A stretch of DNA of 64,000 nt. Origin: Mesorhizobium sp. (GTDB lineage: Bacteria; Pseudomonadota; Alphaproteobacteria; Rhizobiales; Rhizobiaceae). Below, piece after piece: positions 45,484-54,332 of the stretch. Each line of letters starts with the position of its first letter. The stretch's first letter is position 1. The notes under the pieces were generated by a model. It saw only the letters and a program-made list of their open reading frames with translations. It was not told the origin of the DNA and searched no databases. A program made the translations under genes and the position numbers. The DNA lies in assembly GCA_004020645.1 (NCBI GenBank), contig SAQL01000030.1, positions 1 through 64,000 on the forward strand, read 5' to 3'.

Positions 45484-46457
45484 CCACGTCCCCTCGTCAC
45501 ACGATCGATAAGCATCGCGGCGAGGATTATAAGACCAGTTGCCAGGAGCTGATAGAAGGACTGGACATTCATCAGCGTCAGGCCGTTGCGCATGGTGCCG
45601 AGGATGACGGCGCCCAGGATGGTGCCGACCACGCTGCCCTTGCCGCCCATCAGCGAGGCGCCGCCGATGGCCGCCGCGGCAATCGCATCGAGCTCCCAGA
45701 GATTGCCGAGAATGGGCTCGGCGGCACCCAGCCGGCCGATCAGTATCTGCGCGGCAAGGGCCGCCAGCAGGCCCGAGATCATGTAGGCGGCGATCTTGGT
45801 GCGGGTGATCGGCACGCCTGCTATGTAGGCGGCCTCCTCATTGCCGCCGACGGCGAGCAGATATTCGCCGAACGGCGTCTTCTTGAGGAGTATCCAGGCG
45901 ATCAGCGCGACTACGGCCACGATGATGACCGCCAACGGCAGCCCGAACAGAGATCCATTGAAGATGGCGCGGAAGCCGGCCGGCAGGCCGAGCACCGGAT
46001 TGCCGCCGGTATAGATAAGCGCCAGTGCCCGGTAGGTGCTGAGCGTTCCCAGCGTGACGATGAAAGGCTGCAGTCCGACATAGGCGACCAGCACGCCGTT
46101 GAGCAGCCCGCAGACGAGGCCGATGGCGAAGCCGGCGGCGATGGCCAGCGGAAACGGCACGCCGGCAACCAGCATCGAGGCCGAGATGACGGCCGAAAGG
46201 GCCGCCGTCGGCCCGACGGACAGATCGATGCCGCCCGAGATGATCACCAGCGTCATGCCCAGCGCCAGGCAGGCATTGATGCTCGACTGCTGCAGGATGT
46301 TGATCAGGTTGCGCTCGGCAAAGAAGCCCGGGACCAGCGCACCGAAGACGGCGAGGATCACGACCAGGCCGATCAGCGTGCCGGCGTCGCGCACGGAAAA
46401 CCGGTGCAGGAATTCAGCCCTTGGGCGCGCTGCTGTGTGTTCGGTTATATCAGTCAT
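45480..46457 (-). CDS. Sugar ABC transporter permease (RbsC type)
   Basis: 325 residues, about nine to ten hydrophobic helices. Family marks: LALGMTLVIISGGIDLSVGP, VGLQPFIVTLGTLSTYRALA, AVGGNEEAAYIAGVPI, and the late AIAAAAIGGASLMGGKGSVV. Start at ATG 46457, 16 bases after the ATPase stop, with AGGA upstream. A GTG at 46481 is in frame but overlaps the ATPase gene. Pairs with the ATPase at 46474. Confidence 0.93.
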   Translation of the reverse strand: MTDITEHTAARPRAEFLHRFSVRDAGTLIGLVVILAVFGALVPGFFAERNLINILQQSSINACLALGMTLVIISGGIDLSVGPTAALSAVISASMLVAGVPFPLAIAAGFAIGLVCGLLNGVLVAYVGLQPFIVTLGTLSTYRALALIYTGGNPVLGLPAGFRAIFNGSLFGLPLAVIIVAVVALIAWILLKKTPFGEYLLAVGGNEEAAYIAGVPITRTKIAAYMISGLLAALAAQILIGRLGAAEPILGNLWELDAIAAAAIGGASLMGGKGSVVGTILGAVILGTMRNGLTLMNVQSFYQLLATGLIILAAMLIDRVTRGRG

Positions 46458-46473
46458 CCGCTGGTCCTGTCCG

Positions 46474-48006
46474 TTATGCACCGGCCCGATGGCCTTGCGC
46501 CTTGCCGGCCTGAGTCTCCGATTGGGGTATGGCGTGCGCCGCGATCGCCTGTTCGTTGAGATCGGCCCGGTCGATTGCGGCGGCGACCGTGCCGTCGCGC
46601 ATGACCAGCACGCGGTCGGCGAGCCGGATCACCTCGGGAAGCTCGGACGACACGACGACGACCGAATGGCCTTCGGCGGCGAGCTCCTCGATCAAATGAT
46701 AGATCTCCGCCTTGGCGCCGACATCGATGCCGCGCGTCGGCTCGTCGAACAAAAGGATGCGCGTTCCCGCCGCCAGCCAGCGGCCGATGATCGCCTTCTG
46801 CTGGTTGCCGCCGCTGAACAGCCGGATCGGCCGGTCGAGCAGGAACGGGCGCAAATTGACCCGCTTCATCTTCGTGGCCGCGACCCGTTTCAGCCTGGTG
46901 TGATCGATAACGCCCCGCGGTGCGAGCACGCCCATCGACGCCAGCGCCATATTGCTGGAGATCGACCGCAACGGCACGATGCCTTCGCGCTTGCGCTCCT
47001 CCGGCACCAGGCCGATCCCGGCGGCGATGGCGTCGCGCGGACTGGAAAGTTTGATCGCCTTGCCGTCGATCTCGACCGTGCCTGATGAGGCGCGGTCGGC
47101 GCCGGCCAGCAGCCGCAGCAGTTCGGTGCGGCCCGAGCCGACCAGGCCGGCAATGCCCAGCACCTCGCCGCGATGCAGCTCGAACGAGACGTCATGGACC
47201 TTGGTTGCCGAGGCGAGGCCACGCACGCTCAGCCTTACTTCGCTGGAGGTGTGCGAGCGGTGCTGTTCCTGGGCAAGCTCGCGGCCGACCATCATCGAAA
47301 CGACGGCTTTTTCCGACACCTGGGCGAGATCGACGGATCCGACCACGACGCCGTCGCGCATGATTGTGGCGCGTTGGCAGATGCCGAACACCTCGTCCAG
47401 CTTGTGCGAGACATAGACGACCGCGACACCGTCGCGCGCCAGGCCGGCAATGACTTCGGCCAGCCGCTCGAACTCACTCGGCGTCAGGCTCGATGTCGGC
47501 TCGTCCATCGCCACGATGCGCGCCCGATCGAGCAGCGCCCGGGCAATCTCGACGATCTGCCGCTGCGCGACCTTCAGGCTGCCGAGCGGTCCAGCCGGAT
47601 CGATCGTCGGGTCGAGGGCGGCGAGGGCTTCCGCAGCGCGACGCTCCTGCTCGCGCCGTGCGACGAAGATGCCGCCGCGCGTCAGCGGGTGGCCGAGGAA
47701 CATGTTCTGGGCGACGCTGAGGTGCGGCACCTGCTGCAATTCCTGATGGATCATGGCAACGCCCGCGGCGCGGGCGGCGACCGGATTGTTCAGCGTCACC
47801 GGACTGCCGTCGATCAGCACGCTTCCGGCCGTCGGCCTGTAGACCCCCGACAGGATGCGCAGCAGCGTCGATTTGCCGGCGCCGTTCTCACCGAGCAGGC
47901 CATGGATTTCGCCGGCGCCGACCGAAAAGGACACATCGCTCAGCGCCCGCACGGCCGGAAACACCTTGGAAATGCCCTCGAATTGCAGCCGGGGGATGAC
48001 TGACAT
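46474..48006 (-). CDS. Sugar ABC transporter ATPase, two fused cassettes
   Basis: 510 residues. First cassette: GENGAGKSTLLRILSG, LKVAQRQIVEIARALLDRAR (the LSGGQ position is atypical, as usual here), VAMDEPTSSLT. Second cassette: degenerate GLVGSGRTELLRLLAG, RLFSGGNQQKAIIGRWLAAG, LLFDEPTRGIDVGAKAEIY. Start at ATG 48006 with GGAG upstream. It energises the permease at 45480 for the binding protein at 48072. It differs clearly from the paralogue at 34184, so the two systems are not recent duplicates. Confidence 0.93.
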   Translation of the reverse strand: MSVIPRLQFEGISKVFPAVRALSDVSFSVGAGEIHGLLGENGAGKSTLLRILSGVYRPTAGSVLIDGSPVTLNNPVAARAAGVAMIHQELQQVPHLSVAQNMFLGHPLTRGGIFVARREQERRAAEALAALDPTIDPAGPLGSLKVAQRQIVEIARALLDRARIVAMDEPTSSLTPSEFERLAEVIAGLARDGVAVVYVSHKLDEVFGICQRATIMRDGVVVGSVDLAQVSEKAVVSMMVGRELAQEQHRSHTSSEVRLSVRGLASATKVHDVSFELHRGEVLGIAGLVGSGRTELLRLLAGADRASSGTVEIDGKAIKLSSPRDAIAAGIGLVPEERKREGIVPLRSISSNMALASMGVLAPRGVIDHTRLKRVAATKMKRVNLRPFLLDRPIRLFSGGNQQKAIIGRWLAAGTRILLFDEPTRGIDVGAKAEIYHLIEELAAEGHSVVVVSSELPEVIRLADRVLVMRDGTVAAAIDRADLNEQAIAAHAIPQSETQAGKAQGHRAGA

Positions 48007-48071
48007 CGCTTCGGTTCTCCAGAAGGTGCCGGCAGAGCACGATGCTCTCGCCGGCACCCGCCCTTGTGCCC

Positions 48072-49130
48072 TTAGTTGCCCGCTGCCGCGTCCTCGAGCA
48101 GCGCCTTGCGCACGGCGTCGCCGGCGCCGGAATAGCGGTCGGCATTGTCCTTGGTGATCAGCGCCTGCGGCGTGGCGACGACGCGCGGCAGCTTCTGCCC
48201 GGCCACCAGTCGCAGCGCCGATTCCAGCGCCACCTCGCCGGTCAGCACCGGGAAACTATCGACGGTGCCGGTCAGCTCGCCGGCGCGGATCGAGGCATAG
48301 GCGTCGGAGATGCCGTCGGTGCCGAAGACGGCGACCTTGTCCTGCAAGCCGGCGGCCTTGACCGCCTCGACGATGCCCAGCGCCATGCCGTCATTGTTGG
48401 CATAGAAGCCGATCAGGTCGGGGTGCTGCTGCAGGATGTTGGTGGCCGCGTCGTAGGAGGTCTGGCGATCCCAGTTGCCGGGCACGCTGGCGACGACCTC
48501 GAACTTGCCGGCTTCGGTGATCGTGGTCTTGAAGCCATCCGTGCGCTGGACGGCGGCATAGACGCCGGCCTGGCCTTCGACGATGGCGACCTTGCCGCCA
48601 TCCGGCCGGTTCTTGATGAACCATTTGGCGACGCGCACGCCATTGTCGCGCTGGACATTGCCGACATAGTGCTCCGCCTGCGGGATGACCGCGTCATTGA
48701 CGTTGACCACCGGCACGTTGGCGGCCTTGGCCTGTTCCATGATCGGCTGCAGGTTGGAGTCGGTCTGCGGCGAGACGAGAAGCACGTTGTAGCCCTGTGT
48801 GACCAGGCCTTCGGCGATGGTGAGCTGGCCGAGCTGGTCGCCCTCGCTCTGCGCCGCCTGGTAGACGACCGGAACGGCGACGCGGTCGCCGAACGACTTG
48901 TAGCCCTCACCCAGCGAGCGCCAGTATTCGTTGGTCAGCGTCTTGGAGACGGCGCCCGCCTTGGTACCGTCGGGCAGCTTGGGAAACGCTCCGAACTTGG
49001 CCTCGAGCTGCGACCAATCGATGCGATCCTTCTCGGTATCGGAATTGAGCGGCGCGAGGTCCGCTGAAAAGGCCGACCCTATGGACAGCGCCATAAGGCC
49101 AGCGGCAGCGATGGCAAGCAGAAATTTCAT
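48072..49130 (-). CDS. Sugar ABC transporter periplasmic binding protein
   Basis: 352 residues. Sec signal peptide MKFLLAIAAAGLMALSIGSA, cleavage likely after FSA. Type I binding fold: YNVLLVSPQTDSNLQPIMEQ, NVPVVNVNDAVIPQAEHYVG, PDLIGFYANNDGMALGIVEA, VAVFGTDGISDAYASIRAGE. A 40-residue N-terminal insertion (LNSDTEKDRIDWSQLEAKFG) is longer than in RbsB. AAGGGAGGAAGACC is a strong ribosome site. Ligand unknown; the neighbouring isomerase and kinase suggest a sugar or polyol. Confidence 0.9.
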   Translation of the reverse strand: MKFLLAIAAAGLMALSIGSAFSADLAPLNSDTEKDRIDWSQLEAKFGAFPKLPDGTKAGAVSKTLTNEYWRSLGEGYKSFGDRVAVPVVYQAAQSEGDQLGQLTIAEGLVTQGYNVLLVSPQTDSNLQPIMEQAKAANVPVVNVNDAVIPQAEHYVGNVQRDNGVRVAKWFIKNRPDGGKVAIVEGQAGVYAAVQRTDGFKTTITEAGKFEVVASVPGNWDRQTSYDAATNILQQHPDLIGFYANNDGMALGIVEAVKAAGLQDKVAVFGTDGISDAYASIRAGELTGTVDSFPVLTGEVALESALRLVAGQKLPRVVATPQALITKDNADRYSGAGDAVRKALLEDAAAGN

Positions 49131-49167
49131 GGTCTTCCTCCCTTGTTGAACGATGTTGAGGCCGAGC

Positions 49168-50157
49168 CTAGCTGTCCGGCCCGAGCATGGCTTCCTGGAT
49201 GATGGCCTGCGACGCGACCGCGTCCTGGCGGTCGACGGCGGTGGACAGGCGATTGTCCTTTTCCAGCCGCTCGACGACACGCAGCATGCGTTTGACGGTG
49301 GCGATGTTGACTTCGCATTCGTGGACCGGATCGAGGCCGGTCATGTCGGGGAACGTATCGAAGTAGATGGCGCCGGCGTAGCCGTCGCGGCGGATCTGCC
49401 TGAGCAGCTCGATCGTCTGCAGCGTGTGCACTGCGCCGACCATCAGGCCGTCGTCGCGCTTGGCGTAGCCGTCGTTGAGATGCACGCCCAAGAGCTTGCT
49501 GTGGCGCGCGACGAGTGCTGCGGCAAAGGCCGGCTGCTCGTCGGCATAGAGCACATGGGCGAAATCAAGCGTCACGCCGAGATTGGGCAGTCCGATCTCG
49601 CGGATCGCCAACAATGTCGTCGCCGCGTCAGGCATCAGGCTGTAGGAGCGCGGCTCGTTGGGCTTGTATTCCAGGCTGATCTGGCAATCGGGGTCATGCG
49701 CTGCAACTTCACGGATACCATCGATTTCGTGTTGCCACAATGTCGCGTAATCGGCCTGGAAGGCATAGTCGAAGCCATCCTGCCCGAGCCACAGCGTCAT
49801 CAGATTGGTGCCGGCCTCACGCGCGGCGTCGATGCCCGCCTTGGTCAGGTTGACGGCTTCGCGGCGAACTGCCGGATCCGGATTGGTGAAGGCGCCGAGC
49901 TTGAAGGCCGGGTTGGAGTAGTAGCGCATGGCAAAACCATTGATGGAAAGCCCGACATTGCCGAGCTTTCGCGCTATTTCCGCAGGTTTTTCATCGACAT
50001 GATCGGGAAAGTTGAGATCGAGGTCGGTCAGCCCCGCTACCTTCGCCGCACGCGCCGCCATCTGCAGCATGGACGGCTTGCCGGCAAGATCCGGCCATTC
50101 GGCCTGTGGCCGCGAGGCAAAGGAATTCAGGCGTGTGGCGAAACGATTGGCTGTCAT
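49168..50157 (-). CDS. TIM-barrel sugar isomerase/epimerase (xylose-isomerase-like)
   Basis: 329 residues of the AP_endonuc_2/xylose-isomerase-like family. LDLNFPDHVDEKPAEIARKL, NLMTLWLGQDGFDYAFQADY, QISLEYKPNEPRSYSLMPDA, LGVTLDFAHVLYADEQPAFA and LGVHLNDGYAKRDD supply the Glu, Asp and His expected at the metal site (E in LEYKP, D in LDFAH, H in VHLND). Converts a ketose or inositol-type substrate; exact reaction unknown. Start could also be ATG 50178 (seven residues longer). First gene of the sugar operon, divergent from the lipid operon at 50584. Confidence 0.85.
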   Translation of the reverse strand: MTANRFATRLNSFASRPQAEWPDLAGKPSMLQMAARAAKVAGLTDLDLNFPDHVDEKPAEIARKLGNVGLSINGFAMRYYSNPAFKLGAFTNPDPAVRREAVNLTKAGIDAAREAGTNLMTLWLGQDGFDYAFQADYATLWQHEIDGIREVAAHDPDCQISLEYKPNEPRSYSLMPDAATTLLAIREIGLPNLGVTLDFAHVLYADEQPAFAAALVARHSKLLGVHLNDGYAKRDDGLMVGAVHTLQTIELLRQIRRDGYAGAIYFDTFPDMTGLDPVHECEVNIATVKRMLRVVERLEKDNRLSTAVDRQDAVASQAIIQEAMLGPDS

Positions 50158-50368
50158 GGAGGACCCTTTGGTGGACATAACTTCACACATTTTTGAATAT
50201 TTGTAAAGTTCTCATTTGAGAGTTGAACCATGCCGCTGCGAACAAAGCGGCGGGGGCTGTTTTTGACCCGGGTGGCCGCAGTGCGGGCGTCGGAGGAGGT
50301 CTGTCGGGAAGGAAAGGCGGACTGCCGACAGGTATTTTTCGGCCCGCGTCCACGCAGCGCGAAGCAGA

Positions 50369-50400
50369 GTTGTTGCCGTTTTCGCGAAAACGGTAACAAC
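50369..50400. promoter_or_regulatory. Large palindrome in the divergent promoter region
   Basis: GTTGTTGCCGTTTTCG and CGAAAACGGTAACAAC form 16-base arms with one mismatch and no loop. It lies in the 426-base gap between the sugar operon (minus, starts 50157) and the lipid operon (plus, starts 50584), about 210 and 185 bases from the two starts. The rest of the gap has no gene. A dimeric regulator such as the operon's RpiR protein is a plausible binder; a transcript hairpin is the alternative. Confidence 0.55.
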
Positions 50401-50583
50401 GCACCTGCAGCAGAGTCCCCACACATATCAGGCGCTCTATTCCGAGCTCGCACAGCGGTCGCTTGTTGCCTCGTCCAGCGCTGCTAATCGTAACCATGTA
50501 CAACCGCTCGCCGCCCTTGCGTCTTGCGCGCCAATTGATCATCCTCGCAGACGTTAGTTGCACCGCGGCCGGGGGGTTCGCAC

Positions 50584-51186
50584 ATGCCGACGCTTTATGC
50601 GCTGAAACCGGCCTTCCAGGCGAAGCTGCGGCCGCTTGCCGACTGGCTGGCCGGCGCTGGCGTCACCGCCAACCAGATCACGCTGCTGGCTGCCGCCCTG
50701 TCGGTCGCCACCGGCATTCTGGTCGCGGCCCTTGCCGGCCATCGCGCGGTCTTCCTGCTGATGCCGGTGGTGCTGTTTGCGCGCATGGCGCTCAACGCCA
50801 TCGACGGCATGCTCGCGCGCGAACATGGTCAGGCCTCGAAGCTTGGCATGTATCTCAACGAACTCTGCGACGTCGTTTCCGACCTGGCGCTGATCCTGGC
50901 CTTTGCCGCTCTCTTCCCTGCCTGGGGTGTCGTCGCCTTTGCCGTCACGGCAGTGCTTGTGGAATTCGCCGGCGTGCTCGGCATCGCGGCCGGCACGGGG
51001 CGCAATTATGCCGGGCCGTTCGGCAAGAGCGATCGGGCGCTGGCGCTCGGCATCATCGCTTTCCTCATCGCCTGCGGCCTGTGGGTAGAAGCGATCACGC
51101 CGTTTGTGTTTCCGGCAATGGCTACACTCTCGCTGGTGACCGCCATCAACCGGATACGCAGCGGGCTTAACGGGAGCGGCGACTGA
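50584..51186 (+). CDS. CDP-alcohol phosphatidyltransferase with altered metal motif
   Basis: 200 residues, about six hydrophobic helices. The family motif D-G-x2-A-R-x8-G-x3-D-x3-D is present as DGMLAREHGQASKLG followed by MYLNELCD: the third Asp is Asn. Enzymes of this fold move a phosphatidyl group from CDP-diacylglycerol to an alcohol, or an alcohol phosphate from a CDP-alcohol to a lipid. The Asn replacement affects a metal ligand, so metal use or substrate may differ. GGGGGGTTCGCAC precedes ATG 50584. First gene of a six-gene set that also encodes acyltransferase and CDP-diacylglycerol synthase activities. Confidence 0.85.
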   Translation: MPTLYALKPAFQAKLRPLADWLAGAGVTANQITLLAAALSVATGILVAALAGHRAVFLLMPVVLFARMALNAIDGMLAREHGQASKLGMYLNELCDVVSDLALILAFAALFPAWGVVAFAVTAVLVEFAGVLGIAAGTGRNYAGPFGKSDRALALGIIAFLIACGLWVEAITPFVFPAMATLSLVTAINRIRSGLNGSGD

Positions 51187-51210
51187 AATTCCGGTCGCCA
51201 GGGGAACAAC

Positions 51211-52992
51211 ATGCTTTATGAACCAACGATTGCCCCTTCCGCAAGTGAGCAGCGGGTGGCGCAGGAGCGAACCTTCCGCACGCATGACGGCACAGAGATC
51301 TTCTACCGCTATTGGCCGGCCGCCGGGCAACCCGCCAATGGCGCGGTTCTGCTGTTCCACCGCGGCCACGAGCATGGCGGCCGCATGGCGCATCTGGTCG
51401 ATGAACTCGACATGCCCGACCTTGCCTTTTACGCCTGGGATGCGCGCGGCAATGGCCGCTCGGCCGGCGAGCGCGGCTATGCGCCGTCCTTTGCCGCACT
51501 TGTGCGCGACATCGATTGTTTCGTACGCGAGATCGGCAGAGACGGGTTCGGCCAGCGTGACATCGCGCTGATCGCGCAATCCTTCGGCGCCGTGCTCGCC
51601 GCCGCCTGGGTGCACGACTATGCGCCTGACATCCGCGCATTGGTGCTGGCCTCGCCGGCCTTCTCGGTCAAGCTCTACGTGCCCTTCGCCAAGCAAGGCA
51701 TTGCGCTGTGGCAGAAGATCAAGGGCCGCTTCTTCGTCAATTCCTACGTCAAGGCCAAGCTCCTGACGCATGACCCCGAGCGCATCGCATCCTTCGAGGC
51801 CGATCCGCTGATCACGCGGCCGATCGCCTCCAACATCCTCGTCGAGCTCTACGACCACGCCGCGCGTATCGTCGCCGACGCCCACGCCATCACCGTGCCG
51901 ACGCAATTGCTGATCTCCGGCAGCGACTGGGTGGTGCGGCATGGACCGCAGCACGAGTTCTTCGTCAATCTCGCCAGCCCGGCCAAGGAGCGGCATGTGC
52001 TGCCCGGCTTCTTCCACGACACGCTCGGCGAACGCGACCGCCGCAAGGCACTCGACCTGATCAAGCCGTTCCTCGAAAGACAGTTCACGACGCCGGAGAA
52101 GCCGGTCGACCTCACCACGGCCGACCGCGCTGGCTACACACGCGATGAGGCCGACCGGCTCGCCTCGCCGCTCGCCCTCCTGTCACCGAAAGGCCTCTAC
52201 TGGGCAATGAGCCGCGCCTCGATCCGCATGGGCGCCTGGCTGTCCTCAGGCATGAAGACGGGGATTGCCACCGGCTTCGATTCCGGCTCGACGCTCGACT
52301 ATGTCTATGAGAACCAGGCGCGAGGCACCGGTCCGCTCGGCCGCATGATCGACCGCACCTTTCTCGACGCCATCGGCTGGCGCGGCATCCGCCAGCGCAA
52401 GCTGCACCTGGAAGAGCTGATCGGCAGCGCCGCTGAGACGCTGAAGGCCGCCGGGCGGCCGGTCCATGTCGTCGATATCGCCGCCGGCCACGGCCGCTAC
52501 GTGCTCGACGCCGTCGCCAAATGCATTGTGCCGCCGGCCAGCGTGCGGCTGCAGGATTTCTCCGAGCTCAATGTCTCGCTCGGCCGTAAGCTGATCGCCG
52601 AGCGGCACCTGCCGACCAGTGTCTCATTCCACCAGGCCGACGCCTTCGACGCCGAGATGCTTGCCGGGCTGGAGCCGGCGCCGGACCTCGCCATCGTCTC
52701 CGGGCTTTACGAATTGTTTGCCGACAACGCCATGATCGCCCGCTCGCTGGGCGGGCTGGCCAAGGCGATGCAGCCGGGCGGGCTGCTTCTCTACACCAAC
52801 CAGCCCTGGCATCCGCAGCTTGAGATGATCGCGCGCAGCCTCACTTCGCATCGCGGCGGCCAGGCCTGGGTGATGCGCCGGCGCACGCAAGGCGAGATGG
52901 ACCAGCTGGTGGCGGCAGCCGGCTTCGAGAAGCTCGACCAACGCATCGACCAGTGGGGCATCTTCACCGTCTCGGTCGCGCGGCGCGTCTGA
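51211..52992 (+). CDS. Fusion of alpha/beta hydrolase and SAM methyltransferase
   Basis: 593 residues. Residues about 20-310 form a monoacylglycerol-lipase-like hydrolase: LLFHRGHEHGGRMAHLVDEL, AWDARGNGRSAGERGYAPSF, nucleophile elbow LIAQSFGAVLAAAW, LISGSDWVVRHGPQHEF with the acid and PGFFHDTLGER with the His. Residues about 390-590 are a class I methyltransferase: VHVVDIAAGHGRYVLDAVAK (motif I), LQDFSELNVSLGRKLIAERH, LAIVSGLYELFADN, LYTNQPWHPQLEMIARSL. No membrane helix, so cytoplasmic or peripheral. It follows the transferase gene by 24 bases. The pairing suggests lipid deacylation coupled to head-group or acyl methylation; the reaction is unknown. Confidence 0.88.
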   Translation: MLYEPTIAPSASEQRVAQERTFRTHDGTEIFYRYWPAAGQPANGAVLLFHRGHEHGGRMAHLVDELDMPDLAFYAWDARGNGRSAGERGYAPSFAALVRDIDCFVREIGRDGFGQRDIALIAQSFGAVLAAAWVHDYAPDIRALVLASPAFSVKLYVPFAKQGIALWQKIKGRFFVNSYVKAKLLTHDPERIASFEADPLITRPIASNILVELYDHAARIVADAHAITVPTQLLISGSDWVVRHGPQHEFFVNLASPAKERHVLPGFFHDTLGERDRRKALDLIKPFLERQFTTPEKPVDLTTADRAGYTRDEADRLASPLALLSPKGLYWAMSRASIRMGAWLSSGMKTGIATGFDSGSTLDYVYENQARGTGPLGRMIDRTFLDAIGWRGIRQRKLHLEELIGSAAETLKAAGRPVHVVDIAAGHGRYVLDAVAKCIVPPASVRLQDFSELNVSLGRKLIAERHLPTSVSFHQADAFDAEMLAGLEPAPDLAIVSGLYELFADNAMIARSLGGLAKAMQPGGLLLYTNQPWHPQLEMIARSLTSHRGGQAWVMRRRTQGEMDQLVAAAGFEKLDQRIDQWGIFTVSVARRV

Positions 52993-52994
52993 GC

Positions 52995-54332
52995 ATGGTC
53001 TTGCCTGTCCTTGGCCCTGCCGCTTCTGCCTCTGCGCGCGAGCCGTACGCCGGCATCGTGCTGCGGGCGGCGCTGTGGCTGGCCTTCCTGGCGCCGTTCT
53101 TCTACGCGTACGCGACCTACGGCTTCGCCAACTGGCTGGCGTCGCAGCGCGATGATGTCGGCAGCATCGTCTTCGCCTGGGAGCGCGGCATCCCGTTCAT
53201 CGCCTGGACGATCGTGCCCTATTGGTCGATCAACCTGTTCTACGGCCTGTCGCTGCTGTTGAACGATACGAAGCGCGGCGTCGATCGTCTCGCCGGCCGC
53301 TATCTGACAGCGCAGATCATCGCCGTTGCCTGCTTCATCCTGTTCCCGCTGACGGCGACCTTCGTGCGGCCGCAGACATCGGGGCTGCCAGGCTTCATGT
53401 TCGTGGTGCTCGGCGGCTTCGACAAGCCGTTCAACCAGGCGCCGTCGCTGCACATCGCGCTGCTGGTCATCATCTGGGATCATTGGCGCGGTCGGCTCAA
53501 AGGCATGGCCACCGTCTGGCATGCCTGGTGTTTGCTGATCGGCGCCTCGGTGCTGACGACCTGGCAGCACCATGTCATCGACATCCCGACCGGCGCCTTG
53601 CTCGGCTTCTTCGCCCTGTGGCTGTTTCCGCGCGATGGCGAATTGCCGTTCGCCGGCTTTCAGCTGACCGCCGACGCCAGGGCCAGGCGGCTGGCGCTGT
53701 TCTACGCGCTCGTCGCTGCGCTGGCGCTGGCCGGCGCCGTTGCCGGCGCCTTCGTCTCGGTGCTGTGGCTGATCCTGCTGTGGCCGGCGCTGGCGCTGGC
53801 CATCGTCGCCTTCGCCTATGCCGGGGCCGGCGCCAGGGTGTTCCAGAAGGCCGCAGACGGCAGCATCTCGCTGGCCAGCCGTGTTTTGCTGCTGCCCTAC
53901 CGGCTCGGCGCCAAGATCAATGCATTGATATGGACGCGCAAGCTGCCGCCCCATGTCGCCATCGCCGACGGCGTCTTCCTTGGCCGCTTTCCCACCGCCG
54001 CCGAGGGCGACGCCTTCGGCACGGTGATCGACCTTGCCGGCGAGTTGGAACGGCCGCGCGGCGTCACCTGCCACTGGACGGCTGTGGCCATGGTGGACCT
54101 TTTGCCGCCGTCGCCAGAGGCGCAAGCGCAAGCGGTGGCGGCGATTGAGGACGCGCGCAGCCACGGCACGGTGCTGGTCTGCTGCGCGCTCGGCTTCCAG
54201 CGCAGCGCCGGCGTCGTCGCCGAATGGCTGGTTACCAGCGGCCGCTCGCCAACGCCGGCGCAGGCGCATAAACGGCTCGCGGCATCGGGCCGGCCGGTGC
54301 ATCTTCGGATCGCGGCGGACGAGCCGGCATGA
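52995..54332 (+). CDS. Fusion of PAP2 lipid phosphatase and dual-specificity phosphatase
   Basis: 445 residues. Residues about 25-270 hold six membrane helices and a PAP2-like core: KPFNQAPSLHIALLVIIWDH and TTWQHHVIDIPTGALLGFFA supply the PSLH and H-x3-D elements. After two more helices the C-terminal 130 residues form a cytosolic cysteine phosphatase: GVFLGRFPTAAEGDAFGTVI, then the CX5R loop VCCALGFQRSAGVVAEWL. The usual His before the Cys is Cys here. Such DSP domains include PTPMT1-like enzymes that dephosphorylate phosphatidylglycerophosphate. ATG 52995 follows the previous stop by two bases; the stop overlaps the next gene (ATGA). Confidence 0.87.
   Translation: MVLPVLGPAASASAREPYAGIVLRAALWLAFLAPFFYAYATYGFANWLASQRDDVGSIVFAWERGIPFIAWTIVPYWSINLFYGLSLLLNDTKRGVDRLAGRYLTAQIIAVACFILFPLTATFVRPQTSGLPGFMFVVLGGFDKPFNQAPSLHIALLVIIWDHWRGRLKGMATVWHAWCLLIGASVLTTWQHHVIDIPTGALLGFFALWLFPRDGELPFAGFQLTADARARRLALFYALVAALALAGAVAGAFVSVLWLILLWPALALAIVAFAYAGAGARVFQKAADGSISLASRVLLLPYRLGAKINALIWTRKLPPHVAIADGVFLGRFPTAAEGDAFGTVIDLAGELERPRGVTCHWTAVAMVDLLPPSPEAQAQAVAAIEDARSHGTVLVCCALGFQRSAGVVAEWLVTSGRSPTPAQAHKRLAASGRPVHLRIAADEPA

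Noticed and set aside
50554..54302. Minus-strand frames of 487 and 503 codons opposite the lipid operon
   Set aside because: Gln/Arg/Asp/His-rich shadow translations with no domain; the plus-strand frames contain clear enzyme motifs.
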